64,000 nucleotides of DNA, from the NCBI GenBank assembly GCA_036676415.1, contig JAKFCX010000062.1, positions 62,001-126,000 on the forward strand. Direction: 5' to 3'. Shown here in pieces: positions 53,606 to 63,152 of this stretch. The notes under the pieces are model-generated. The model worked only from the letters and a program-made list of their open reading frames with translations, was not told the DNA's origin and did no database searches. Position numbers and translations under genes: made by a program. Position 1 is the stretch's first letter. The number at the start of each line of letters is the position of its first letter. Source of the DNA: JAEZDC01 sp036676415. GTDB lineage: Bacteria; Bacteroidota; Bacteroidia; Chitinophagales; Chitinophagaceae.

Positions 53606-53635
53606 CAAATATAGGTTTCTTTAACAATTACCAAA
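53606..53635 (-). promoter_or_regulatory. Promoter of the PUR-alpha-like gene
   Basis: On the minus strand TTTG (53635-53632), an 18-bp spacer and TATATTTG (53613-53606), followed by CTACTGC. Predicted leader about 42 nt. Confidence 0.65.
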
Positions 53636-53658
53636 ATTTTCACAAAATTATTCGGACC

Positions 53659-55494
53659 TCAGATTTTGCTGAGTTCCTCATCAGTCAATCCTGCCATTTG
53701 CTTCCTGAAAAGTTCAGCATAATATCCATTCTTCAATAACAATTCTTCATGTGTACCCTGCTCTAAAACAGAACCTTCATTCATCACAAGTACCTGGTGA
53801 AAATGAATTGAAGTGATGATCCGGTGAGTAATGATAATTGCAGTCTTATCACCGAGATACTGATTAATGTTTTTTGTTATTTCATGTTCCGTTTTTGCAT
53901 CTACTGCACTTAAACAATCATCAAAAATTATGATGTTGCTGTCTTTCATCAAAGCCCTGGCAATGGAAATTCTTTGTTTTTGTCCTCCACTTAACGTAAC
54001 ACCTCTTTCTCCGATGAATGTTTCATACCCCTTTGGAAAATCTTTAATCTCCTTGTCAATACTGGCATAAGAAGCTGCGAGTTCTGCAGTGATGTTCTGT
54101 TTTCCCGTAACACCAAATTCTATGTTGTCAGTTACAGAATCACTGAATAAAAACACATCCTGCGGCACATAACTGATTTGTTCTCTTAACCGCTTCAATG
54201 AAATGTCCTTTAGTAGCGTACCATTTATGTTGATGGTTCCACTTGTAACATCGTAAAAACGTAGCAGCAATTGAGCAATTGTTGTTTTTCCACTTCCGGT
54301 TCTGCCAACGATCAACACTTTTTCACCAGTATTAATTGTGACGTTGAGATTCCTGATAGCCTCTATACCTGTATGTGGATAGATAAAATCAACATTTCTA
54401 AAGGCTATGGCTCCTTTCAAGCTGATCTTATCTTTCTCTCTTTCATTTATCACTGTTGGCACTGTATGTAAAAATTCATTGATCCTTTTTTGGGATGCAG
54501 CAGCTCTCTGGATCATACTTGCCACCCAGCCAATGGCACTAACCGGAAAGGTTAGCATGTTGATGTAGATAATAAACTCTACAATAAGCCCTGCTTTGGT
54601 TGCAGGATCAGTGAGAGCCTGGTAACTTCCGATACCTACGGTGATGAGAGTGCTCAGTCCAATCATCAAAGCCATGCTTGGAAAATATACAGATTCAATT
54701 TTGGCTAACCCGATAGCATGTTTTTTGTACTCTTCACTATTCTTGTTGAAGAAACCATGCATCGCTTTCTCCTGAACATATGATTTGATGACCCTGATGC
54801 CTGAATACGATTGCTGTGCATTGGTGGTAAGGTCAGACAATAAAGCCTGTATTCTTTCACTTCTTTTATGAATAATGGTATTCACATAATAAATAATGAA
54901 AGCCAGGATAGGCAATGGAGCAAGCACATAAATCGTGAGCAGCCAGTCTTTTCTTGCCATGAAATAAGTACATAAAGAAATTCTTACAGCAAGATTCGCC
55001 AGGTACATAATAGCTGGACCAGTATACATTCTCACCCTGCTCACATCTTCACTAATCCGGTTCATCAGGTCACCGGTGCTGTGTGTCTTATAAAAGTTGG
55101 TATCAAGTTCCTGGTAGTGTTTAAATATTTCGTTCTTCTGGTCGTACTCAATATGCCGACTCATTACGATTAATGTCTGCCGCATAAAGAACATGAACAA
55201 TCCACTTAATAAAGCCAACACAAGGATCGTGATACTGGCTAAAGCAATCAATGAGCTGCCTTCAAAATTGCTTTCACTCCATCCGATAAATATATTTACT
55301 AAAGCATCGTGCTCTTTTTGCTGTGGTACGGAAACACTTCCACTTAACAAGGCCTGCACTTTGTTTACAACATAGCCTGTGACCTGGGGAGCAAGTACAG
55401 CAAAATAATTAGAAGCAAGAATGAAGAAAATACCAGCAAGGAACCGGTACCTGTACTTGAGAAAATATTTATTGAGAACCGAAAGATGCTTCAA
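53659..55494 (-). CDS. ABC transporter, fused permease/ATPase (multidrug/lipid exporter type)
   Basis: The 611-residue half-transporter has six transmembrane helices in the first 320 residues and an ATPase with Walker A 'IVGRTGSGKTT', Q loop, signature 'LSGGQKQR', Walker B 'NIIIFDDCLSAVD' and switch His 'IIITHR'. It resembles MdlB/LmrA-type exporters that work as dimers and export lipids or drugs. The substrate is not predictable. It stands alone, 100 bp upstream of the PUR gene, divergent from the asparaginase gene. Confidence 0.93.
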   Translation of the reverse strand: MKHLSVLNKYFLKYRYRFLAGIFFILASNYFAVLAPQVTGYVVNKVQALLSGSVSVPQQKEHDALVNIFIGWSESNFEGSSLIALASITILVLALLSGLFMFFMRQTLIVMSRHIEYDQKNEIFKHYQELDTNFYKTHSTGDLMNRISEDVSRVRMYTGPAIMYLANLAVRISLCTYFMARKDWLLTIYVLAPLPILAFIIYYVNTIIHKRSERIQALLSDLTTNAQQSYSGIRVIKSYVQEKAMHGFFNKNSEEYKKHAIGLAKIESVYFPSMALMIGLSTLITVGIGSYQALTDPATKAGLIVEFIIYINMLTFPVSAIGWVASMIQRAAASQKRINEFLHTVPTVINEREKDKISLKGAIAFRNVDFIYPHTGIEAIRNLNVTINTGEKVLIVGRTGSGKTTIAQLLLRFYDVTSGTININGTLLKDISLKRLREQISYVPQDVFLFSDSVTDNIEFGVTGKQNITAELAASYASIDKEIKDFPKGYETFIGERGVTLSGGQKQRISIARALMKDSNIIIFDDCLSAVDAKTEHEITKNINQYLGDKTAIIITHRIITSIHFHQVLVMNEGSVLEQGTHEELLLKNGYYAELFRKQMAGLTDEELSKI

Positions 55495-55620
55495 ATCCTT
55501 TGTTTAAATCAAAGATATGTTACTCGAATAATTTGCAGCTCTTCATTTTATATGTGTATGTTATCTGCATTCTTTGAGAATCAGATGAAAAACCTAAACT
55601 TTACTTCAAATTGCACATGA

Positions 55621-56628
55621 ATGTTTGATCGCAGGAAATTTTTGCAATCCTCGCTTCTTTCCAGTCTGGCTTTATTGGTGAATAAAAGTTCATCCGGAAA
55701 TTCCTTTTACGGACGGGTAAAAAATAAACCAATCGTAATTTCTACATGGCAGCAAAACACAAAAGCAAATACTGCTGCCTGGAATGTTTTAAGCAAAGGT
55801 GGCAAGGCAATAGATGCTGTAGAAGCTGGTGTTCAAATTCCGGAAGCTGATCCGGAAGATCAAAGTGTAGGCTACGGGGGGTTACCAGACAGGGATGGAA
55901 AAGTAACCTTGGATGCATGTATCATGGACCAATTTGGAAACTGTGGTTCCGTGATGTTTGTTGAAGGAATAAAACACCCAATCAAGTTAGCCAGAATGGT
56001 GATGGAGAAAACACCCCATATACAATTAGTGGGTGAAGGTGCATTGCAATTTGCTTTACAAAATGGGTTTAGCATAGAGAATATACTCAGCCCGGATGCT
56101 GAAAAAGCCTGGAAAGAATGGCTGAAAGATTCAAAATACGATCCGATGACCATTCCTAAGATCATGCAAAACGAACAGCCAGGCCAGGAAAATAATCACG
56201 ATACAATCGGAATGATTGCCATGGATGCAAATGGTGATCTCAGTGGTGCCTGTTCAACAAGTGGGATGGCTTTCAAAATGAGAGGTCGTGTGGGTGATTC
56301 GCCAGTTATTGGTGCAGGTTTGTATGTCGACAATGAAGTTGGTGCAGCAACATGTTCAGGAGTTGGTGAGGAGATCATTCGTATTTGTGGTTCTCATACC
56401 GTTGTTGAATACATGAGAAACGGAACTTCACCAGAACAGGCTTGTAAAAAAACGATTGAAAGACTTATCAGGATGAGAGGGAAGAAAGCAAAAGAACTAC
56501 AGGTTGGTTTTGTTGCCATAAACAAAAAAGGAGAAACAGGTGCTTATGGTTTACAGAAAGGTTTCACTTACGCTGTTCATTCAAATGCTGGAGTAAAAAC
56601 ACTCAAAGCAAAAAGTATTTTCCAATAG
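55621..56628 (+). CDS. N4-(beta-N-acetylglucosaminyl)-L-asparaginase-like Ntn hydrolase, Tat-exported
   Basis: The 335-residue protein begins with a twin-arginine signal 'DRRKFLQSSLLSSLALL', so it should be folded before export. It belongs to the glycosylasparaginase family: self-cleavage is expected before Thr195 in 'HDTIGMIAMD', which becomes the N-terminal nucleophile. 'CSTSGMAFKMRGRVGDSP' is the substrate region. Members cut GlcNAc-Asn or other beta-aspartyl bonds. It starts an operon with cutC and a GH92 gene, which suggests N-glycan breakdown. Confidence 0.9.
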   Translation: MFDRRKFLQSSLLSSLALLVNKSSSGNSFYGRVKNKPIVISTWQQNTKANTAAWNVLSKGGKAIDAVEAGVQIPEADPEDQSVGYGGLPDRDGKVTLDACIMDQFGNCGSVMFVEGIKHPIKLARMVMEKTPHIQLVGEGALQFALQNGFSIENILSPDAEKAWKEWLKDSKYDPMTIPKIMQNEQPGQENNHDTIGMIAMDANGDLSGACSTSGMAFKMRGRVGDSPVIGAGLYVDNEVGAATCSGVGEEIIRICGSHTVVEYMRNGTSPEQACKKTIERLIRMRGKKAKELQVGFVAINKKGETGAYGLQKGFTYAVHSNAGVKTLKAKSIFQ

Positions 56629-57345
56629 ATGAAGTATATTATTGAAATAGCTACGACTGATTTCACTACTACCAAATCAGCTGTCGAAGGTGGTGCAGAT
56701 AGAATTGAATTATGTTCGGCTTTGTCTGAAGGTGGTCTTACACCCTTTTATGGATTGATCAAACAATGCCGTAAAGCTTTTGACGTGATTTTATTTCCAA
56801 TCATCCGTCCAAGGCCAGGTGATTTTCTTTATACAGATGAAGAATTTGAATTGATGACGAATGACGTACTGCTTGCAAAAAAATTTGGCTGTGAAGGTGT
56901 GGTGATTGGTCTTTTAAAAAAGGATGGAAACATAGATGTAGAGAGAACTGCAGCACTAATTGATCTTGCCTATCCCTTAGAAGTTACATTTCATCGTGCA
57001 TTTGACAGGTGTAAAGATCCTTTTAATGCATTGGAAGAATTAATTGAAATCGGTTGCCAAAGAATTCTAACCTCCGGTCAAAAACCAACAGCACCAGAAG
57101 GTGTTGACCTGATTGCCGAGCTGATTAAAAAAGCAGACGACCGAATCATTATCATGCCTGGAAGTGGTGTAAGAAAAGAAAATATCAGGATGATCGCTGA
57201 CAAAACTGGTGCAGTAGAATTTCATTCATCAGTAAAAGGAAAGTCTGATTCACAGATGGATTTCATTCATCCATCATTCAATGAAGTTTCCAATCCTGGA
57301 ATTGACCCGGCAGAAGTAAAAGCATTAAGAGAATCGTTGAATTAA
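56629..57345 (+). CDS. cutC: CutC family protein
   Basis: The 238-residue TIM-barrel protein has 'GGADRIELCSALSEGGLTPFYGL' and 'FHRAFDRCKDP', the CutC signatures. The family was named for copper tolerance, but the copper link is disputed and a role in carbohydrate or other small-molecule metabolism has been suggested. The gene begins with no gap after the asparaginase stop and is followed 5 bp later by GH92, so it is co-transcribed with both. Confidence 0.93.
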   Translation: MKYIIEIATTDFTTTKSAVEGGADRIELCSALSEGGLTPFYGLIKQCRKAFDVILFPIIRPRPGDFLYTDEEFELMTNDVLLAKKFGCEGVVIGLLKKDGNIDVERTAALIDLAYPLEVTFHRAFDRCKDPFNALEELIEIGCQRILTSGQKPTAPEGVDLIAELIKKADDRIIIMPGSGVRKENIRMIADKTGAVEFHSSVKGKSDSQMDFIHPSFNEVSNPGIDPAEVKALRESLN

Positions 57346-57350
57346 TAGCT

Positions 57351-60251
57351 ATGAAAAAACTGTTGATTGTTCTCCTGTTTCCTGTTATCGGATTAGCACA
57401 GAAAGATTTCACCCATTTGGTTAATCCTTTCATTGGTACAGGTGGACACGGTCATACTTATCCAGGAGCAACAATGCCTTTTGGAATGATGCAATTAAGT
57501 CCGGATACCAGAATGGCCGACTGGGATGGCAGCAGTGGATATCATTACAGCGATTCAGTAATCTATGGATTCTCACACACTCATCTCAGTGGAACAGGCA
57601 TTCCTGATTATTGTGACCTTTTAATGATGCCCTTTACCGGAAATGTTCAATGGAACAAAGAAGATTATCGTTCCTCATTCTCACACAAGAATGAAAAAGC
57701 TTCACCGGGGTATTATGAAGTGCTGTTGAATAAACATAATATTAAAGCTCAGTTAACAACTTCTGTAAGAAATGGAATGCATCAATATACTTTTCCATCT
57801 TCAACAAATAATGCATCCATCTTAATTGATCTGAAGCACCGTGACCAGGTACTGGAATCAGGAATCGAAAAAATAAATGACTATGAGATCCGTGGTTTTA
57901 GGAGAAGTAAGTCATGGGCCAGCAACCAGCATTTTTATTTCCATATAAGATTTGAACAACCGATTGCAGGTTTTATTATTAACGACGATGGCAAGATCAG
58001 TGCCGCTTCAAAAGTTGAAGGCACTAACATTAAAGTTCACGTTCAGTTTAAAAAGCCTTCACATGGAATGGTGAGAGCGAAAGTTGGGGTTTCCGGAGTG
58101 GATGAAGCTGGTGCAAAACTGAATGTTGATACAGAGATCAAAGATTGGAATTTTGATCAGCTTCATCAGAAAGCAAAAACAGCCTGGAATAAAGAACTTA
58201 GCAAAGTGGAAGTAAAAGGTGGAACATTTAATCAACAGGTGAGTTTTTATACTGCATTGTATCATACCATGGTCGTTCCGAATGTTTTCGAAGATGTTGA
58301 CAGAAGATATAGAGGAACCGATAATAAAGTTCACCAGGCAAAAGACTTCACCAACTACTCGGTGTTTTCGCTTTGGGATACATACAGAGCCTATCATCCT
58401 TTAATGACGATCCTTGATCAAAAAAGAACGAAGGATTGGATCAAAACATTTTTGCAACAACACAGAAATGGTGGAATGTTACCTGTGTGGGAATTTGCCG
58501 GCAACGAAACTTTCTGCATGATCGGTTATCATTCTGTTCCTGTTATCGTTGATGCTTATCAGAAAGGATTATTCAAGGGAAATGAAAAGGAGTTGTTAGA
58601 TGCTATGATTGCTTACGCTGAAAGTAGCCGTTTTGGATTAGATCATTACCAGAAATATGGATACATAAGTAACGATAAAGAACATGAGTCTGTTTCAAAA
58701 ACTTTAGAGTATGCGTATGATGATTGGTGCATTGCACAATTTGCAAAGATGATCGGCAATATTGCAGTTTATGAAAAATACATGCAAAGAGCACAGTATT
58801 ACAAAAATGTATTTGACCCTGCTACCAAACACATGAGAGGGAAATTACAGGCTATGTGGTACACTCCTTTCGATGCAAAAGAGATCAATAATTTTTATAC
58901 GGAAGCAAACTCCTGGCAATATTCATTTGCAGTTCCACAGGACATTGAAACATTAATACAATTGCATGGTGGCAAAGATTCCTTTGCAGCAAAATTGAAT
59001 GAACTTTTTACCACTACATCAAAAACAACAGGAAGAGAACAGGCTGATGTTACAGGTCTGATCGGTCAATATGCTCAGGGCAATGAACCTAGTCACCATA
59101 TGGCTTATTTATTCAATTATGCGGGTATGCCATGGAGAACACAGGAACTGGTGAATTTCATCAATACTGAATTTTATATTAATGCACCGGATGGATTAAT
59201 TGGCAACGAAGATTGTGGCCAGATGAGTGCCTGGTTTATTTTTTCGGCAATGGGATTTTATCCAGTTCTGCCCGGAAGTGGTGAATATGTTTTAGGAACA
59301 CCGATGTTTGATGAAGTAAAGATCAACCTGGAAAACGGAAAGCGTTTCTCAATCAAAGCAAAGAATAAAAAACCAGGTAATTTCTTTGTGAAAGGTTTAC
59401 GATTAAATGGAAAGAAACACTCAAAGCTTTATTTAAAGCACAATGATGTAATGAAAGGTGGCACACTAGAATTTGATCTATCAAATGAGCCTTATAAATC
59501 ACTCCGATACGAGTTACCTCATTCAAAAATTGAAGCGAAGGATATCGTTGCTGTTCCTTTTTTCAATGTTGAATCAAATAAATTCAGGTCAACTATGAAA
59601 GTGAGCCTTGCCAGCATAAACAAAACAGCTGAGATCTATTATAACATCAAAACAGACACAACTGAAACCAGTTTTTTGAAATACGAAAACGATTTTGAAA
59701 TCGATCATTCATGTGAAATATTCACTTACGTGGTCAAAGGAAAAGAACAAAGCCCCACTGTGTCACAAAAATTTTACAGGATACCGGGAGATATCAGCAT
59801 CAAAGTAAATTCAACAGTTCATCCAATGTATACAGCAGGTGGACCTGAATCTTTAATCGATGGCATAACCGGAACGATCAACTGGAAAGCCGGAGAATGG
59901 CAGAGCTATTTTGATACTGATCTCGATGCTGTCATCGATCTGCAAACAGTAAAAACAATTTCTTATTTAGGTGTTCATGTTTTGCAGGATGTGAGTCCAT
60001 GGATAATTTACCCGAAAGAAGTAATATTTTATAGCAGCCTGGATGGAGTGAATTATACAGAAGCAACACGAATTCAAAACAGTGTTGATCAAAAGAGTGA
60101 AAGCGTTGAAACGCAAAACCTCGGAAGAGAAGTGAAACTACAGGCAAAATATATTAAAGTAAAAGTGGTAAATGGAGGTAAGCTTCCTTCATGGCATGAA
60201 AGTGCAGGAAATCCTTCTCATTTGTTTATTGATGAGATCATAGTCAAATGA
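57351..60251 (+). CDS. Glycoside hydrolase family 92 alpha-mannosidase with C-terminal carbohydrate-binding domain
   Basis: The 966-residue secreted protein has a signal peptide (to about 17, ending LAQKD) and the GH92 N-terminal signature 'NPFIGTGGHGHTYPGATMPFG'. The catalytic region has 'GNEPSHHMAYLF' and 'GNEDCGQMSAWFIFSAMGFYP', with the acid and base residues of a calcium-dependent exo-alpha-mannosidase. C-terminal parts resemble a chitobiase-like region (about 735-790) and an F5/8-type discoidin domain (about 800-965). It would trim mannose from N-glycans, complementing the asparaginase upstream. Confidence 0.92.
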   Translation: MKKLLIVLLFPVIGLAQKDFTHLVNPFIGTGGHGHTYPGATMPFGMMQLSPDTRMADWDGSSGYHYSDSVIYGFSHTHLSGTGIPDYCDLLMMPFTGNVQWNKEDYRSSFSHKNEKASPGYYEVLLNKHNIKAQLTTSVRNGMHQYTFPSSTNNASILIDLKHRDQVLESGIEKINDYEIRGFRRSKSWASNQHFYFHIRFEQPIAGFIINDDGKISAASKVEGTNIKVHVQFKKPSHGMVRAKVGVSGVDEAGAKLNVDTEIKDWNFDQLHQKAKTAWNKELSKVEVKGGTFNQQVSFYTALYHTMVVPNVFEDVDRRYRGTDNKVHQAKDFTNYSVFSLWDTYRAYHPLMTILDQKRTKDWIKTFLQQHRNGGMLPVWEFAGNETFCMIGYHSVPVIVDAYQKGLFKGNEKELLDAMIAYAESSRFGLDHYQKYGYISNDKEHESVSKTLEYAYDDWCIAQFAKMIGNIAVYEKYMQRAQYYKNVFDPATKHMRGKLQAMWYTPFDAKEINNFYTEANSWQYSFAVPQDIETLIQLHGGKDSFAAKLNELFTTTSKTTGREQADVTGLIGQYAQGNEPSHHMAYLFNYAGMPWRTQELVNFINTEFYINAPDGLIGNEDCGQMSAWFIFSAMGFYPVLPGSGEYVLGTPMFDEVKINLENGKRFSIKAKNKKPGNFFVKGLRLNGKKHSKLYLKHNDVMKGGTLEFDLSNEPYKSLRYELPHSKIEAKDIVAVPFFNVESNKFRSTMKVSLASINKTAEIYYNIKTDTTETSFLKYENDFEIDHSCEIFTYVVKGKEQSPTVSQKFYRIPGDISIKVNSTVHPMYTAGGPESLIDGITGTINWKAGEWQSYFDTDLDAVIDLQTVKTISYLGVHVLQDVSPWIIYPKEVIFYSSLDGVNYTEATRIQNSVDQKSESVETQNLGREVKLQAKYIKVKVVNGGKLPSWHESAGNPSHLFIDEIIVK

Positions 60252-60277
60252 TCATTCAGCTGAATATTGATATATAG

Positions 60278-60326
60278 TACAAGTGAGTGACACAACGAAG
60301 CTAAATAGTAATACAGCAGCTAAAGA
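60278..60326 (+). repeat. Dispersed intergenic repeat, A form (best single copy)
   Basis: The A core GTACAAGTGAGTGACACAAC at 60278 is followed by GAAGCTAAATAGTAATACAG and CAGCTAAAG. It lies between the GH92 3' end and the sdaA 3' end (convergent), 3 bp from the sdaA stop. Confidence 0.85.
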
Positions 60327-60328
60327 CA

Positions 60329-61756
60329 TTAACATTCACTCAAACTTAATGGTATGTGTACAGCCAAACCACCATCAGAAGTTTCTTTGTACTTGCTATT
60401 CATGTCAAGTGCAGTATCCCACATTGTTTTGATGACCTTATCCAACGAAACTTTTGCATAATCCGGTGAGCTTTGTAAAGCTAATTGAGAAGCAGTGATG
60501 GCTTTGATGGCACCCATCGTATTTCTTTCGATACATGGAACTTGTACCAATCCACCAATAGGGTCACAGGTCATTCCAAGATGATGTTCCATTGCAATTT
60601 CAGCAGCCATCATTGTTTGTCGTTGAGAACCACCCTGGCTCTCAGTCAATGCTGCTGCAGCCATAGCACTGCTCACACCAATTTCTGCCTGGCAACCCCC
60701 CATAGCAGCAGAAATAGTTGCTCCTTTTTTGAAAATACTTCCTATTTCAGATGCCGTTAAAAGAAAACGAATGATCTTATCTTCATCATTTGCATCCATG
60801 AATGTGATGTAGTATTGCAACACAGCTGGAATAACACCAGCGGCTCCGTTTGTTGGTGCAGTAACCACTCTACCAAATGCTGCATTCTCTTCGTTCACAG
60901 CCAAAGCAAAGCAACTTACCCAATCTAAAATATACTGGAAGTTTTCTCCGCCTTCTTTGATTGCTTTTTGCCAGGTATTGTAATCGGTATATTTTCTTCC
61001 CTTCAGTAGTTTCTTATTAAGATCGAATGCTCTTCGCCTTACGTTCAAACCACCAGGCAATTCTCCTTTTGTATGACAACCTCGATAAATGCAATCTTTC
61101 ATCGTATCCCAGATACGCATGACACCTTTTCTGGTTTCTGCCTCTGGTCTCCATGCCGATTCGTTCTCCATCACCACTTCATTAATGCTCATGCCGGTTT
61201 TCATACACCAATGCAAAAGCTCATCACCGGTATCTACCGGAAAAGGCAACAACACATCATCTTTGCTTCCTCTTTCCTCACCTTCTTTCACAACAAAACC
61301 ACCACCGATAGAATAAAAAGTCTCACTCCAGCCCTCACCATTTTTTAAACTAACGAGAAATGATAACCCGTTTGGATGATATGGAAGTACTTCGTTAAAT
61401 AAGAATTGAACATTTGCAGCAGGTTCAAAATCAACGATCACCTCTCCACCGAGTTTTAATCGCTTAGTAGTAGTGATCCCATTGATCTTTGGCGTTATCG
61501 CATTCACATCAATGGTAACAGGATCCTCTCCACACAAGCCTAACATGACTGCAATATCAGTTCCATGTCCTTTTCCTGTCTTTGCAAGTGATCCGTATAA
61601 TAAAACTGTAACCGAAGCCACATCGTTTAGTGAAGCTTTCGATCTAATGGTATCAAGACAACGTAACGCTGCTCTCCATGGACCCAAAGTGTGAGAACTC
61701 GATGGCCCTACTCCTATCTTAAACATATCGAACACCGAAATTGCTTCATGTGGCAT
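60329..61756 (-). CDS. sdaA: L-serine ammonia-lyase, iron-sulfur dependent, single chain
   Basis: From the ATG at 61756 the protein has 475 residues (an upstream in-frame TTG adds three). The N-terminal beta domain has 'GPSSSHTLGPWRAAL'. The C-terminal alpha domain has Cys residues for a 4Fe-4S cluster in 'WVSCFALAVNEENAAFGRVV' and 'GCQAEIGVSSAMAA', plus 'CDPIGGLVQVPCIERN'. It converts L-serine to pyruvate and ammonia. The ATG is 6-7 nt after a -7 element, so the mRNA may be leaderless. Confidence 0.96.
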   Translation of the reverse strand: MPHEAISVFDMFKIGVGPSSSHTLGPWRAALRCLDTIRSKASLNDVASVTVLLYGSLAKTGKGHGTDIAVMLGLCGEDPVTIDVNAITPKINGITTTKRLKLGGEVIVDFEPAANVQFLFNEVLPYHPNGLSFLVSLKNGEGWSETFYSIGGGFVVKEGEERGSKDDVLLPFPVDTGDELLHWCMKTGMSINEVVMENESAWRPEAETRKGVMRIWDTMKDCIYRGCHTKGELPGGLNVRRRAFDLNKKLLKGRKYTDYNTWQKAIKEGGENFQYILDWVSCFALAVNEENAAFGRVVTAPTNGAAGVIPAVLQYYITFMDANDEDKIIRFLLTASEIGSIFKKGATISAAMGGCQAEIGVSSAMAAAALTESQGGSQRQTMMAAEIAMEHHLGMTCDPIGGLVQVPCIERNTMGAIKAITASQLALQSSPDYAKVSLDKVIKTMWDTALDMNSKYKETSDGGLAVHIPLSLSEC

Positions 61757-61762
61757 AGCCTG

Positions 61763-61770
61763 CAAATGTA
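61763..61770 (-). promoter_or_regulatory. -7 element of sdaA
   Basis: TACATTTG on the minus strand, a full TAnnTTTG match, only 6 nt before the ATG at 61756. A CAAA pair for the -33 box is 24 bp away, somewhat far. Confidence 0.5.
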
Positions 61771-61815
61771 GTTAACGACAGCTTGTTATCTGGCCAAAGA
61801 TTTCAGAAAATATCT

Positions 61816-61823
61816 TAGGTTTG
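61816..61823 (+). promoter_or_regulatory. -7 element of the serine-hydrolase gene at 61831
   Basis: TAGGTTTG, a full TAnnTTTG match, 7 nt before the ATG; no obvious -33 box. Together with the sdaA element it forms a divergent pair in 65 bp. Confidence 0.45.
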
Positions 61824-61830
61824 GCTAACA

Positions 61831-63084
61831 ATGAAACTTACACTGCTCTCTGTTTTTATTCTTGCAATAGCCTGCAGATCAACCATGCAAACCATAGAGT
61901 CATCACCTGATCCTGGAAAAAACACACTTGTTGAATTATTACAGTCAAACAAGGAGATGCAACGCTTCATACAGAACAAAGAAGAATTGAATCTGCAGGT
62001 GATCTATACCAAAATTGATCGTAACCCTAAAGGTGAACCGCATTTTACAGACTATTTGTTTAACGTGGATGCGGGTAAATATTTTTACCCTGCCAGTACT
62101 GTGAAAATGCCTGTAGCATTTCTCGCACTGGAAAAAATAAATGAATTAAGAGAGAGACGAATAGATAAGTACAGTACAATGATCACCGATAGCAGCTTCA
62201 GTGGTCAGCAGGTTAGTTATACTCAGCCAACGGCAAAAGACAGCAAGGCCAGCATTGCTCATTATATCAAACAAATTTTCCTGGTGAGTGATAATGATGC
62301 ATTCAACAGGTTATATGAGTTTCTTGGGCAAGAATACATTCACAATTACCTGCAACAAAAAGGATATAACCATTCTGTTATCCGGCATCGGCTGGCAATA
62401 TTCCTTAACCAGGAACAAAACAGGCATACCAATCCTGTTGGTTTTTATGATACTTCAGGAAACGTTTTATACGAACAAGCTGCTCAATACAGTAAAGCCA
62501 GCTTTCCAGATGCAAATATTAAGCTTGGAAAGGGATACTATAGTGGTAACAAACTAATAAATGAACCATTTGATTTTTCGCTGAAGAATAATGTTTCGCT
62601 GCAAGACCTTCATCAACAATTAAGAACTTTTATCTTTCCAGCTTCTGTAAAAAAAGAACAGCGATATAATATTTCTGAAGAAGATCAGCTATTTGCTTTG
62701 CGTTGGATGAGCAGCTATCCACGGGAAAGTAGATATCCATATTACGACACCATTTCGTATCCTGACAACTACACAAAATTCCTCGGCAGCAAAATCATTT
62801 CTAACTCCAACGTAAGAATATTCAGTAAGGCCGGCTGGGCCTATGGCTTTCTTACCGATGTTGCTTATATCATAGACCTCGAAAACAATGTCGAATTCAT
62901 GATAAGTGCTACCATTCTCAATAATAGTGATGGGGTATTTAATGATGATAAATACGATTTTGAAAAAACAGGCTTCCCCTTCATGGCGTTGCTTGGAGAT
63001 ATTGTATATCAACACGAACTAAAACGAAAAAGACCCGGCAAAGTCGATCTTTCCGGGCTTCGCTTCGATTACACCAAAGAGTAG
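61831..63084 (+). CDS. Lipoprotein serine hydrolase with class-A beta-lactamase fold
   Basis: The 417 residues have a lipobox (LAIAC, Cys15). The catalytic motifs are SxxK (Ser89-Thr-Val-Lys92 in 'PASTVKMPVAF'), SDN (Ser153-Asn155) and, in place of KTG, 'SKAGWAYG' (Lys-Ala-Gly). The sequence is longer than the usual 290-residue beta-lactamase, with a central insertion rich in Tyr and Asn. It is thus better described as a serine hydrolase or DD-peptidase-like enzyme of the PF13354 type; antibiotic hydrolysis is not implied. It is probably anchored in the outer or inner membrane. Confidence 0.85.
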   Translation: MKLTLLSVFILAIACRSTMQTIESSPDPGKNTLVELLQSNKEMQRFIQNKEELNLQVIYTKIDRNPKGEPHFTDYLFNVDAGKYFYPASTVKMPVAFLALEKINELRERRIDKYSTMITDSSFSGQQVSYTQPTAKDSKASIAHYIKQIFLVSDNDAFNRLYEFLGQEYIHNYLQQKGYNHSVIRHRLAIFLNQEQNRHTNPVGFYDTSGNVLYEQAAQYSKASFPDANIKLGKGYYSGNKLINEPFDFSLKNNVSLQDLHQQLRTFIFPASVKKEQRYNISEEDQLFALRWMSSYPRESRYPYYDTISYPDNYTKFLGSKIISNSNVRIFSKAGWAYGFLTDVAYIIDLENNVEFMISATILNNSDGVFNDDKYDFEKTGFPFMALLGDIVYQHELKRKRPGKVDLSGLRFDYTKE

Positions 63085-63152
63085 TATTTGATTTATTCGG
63101 TGATGGCACAATCATTGCCAAGAGTACAACATCGAATAAAATACTAATCACT

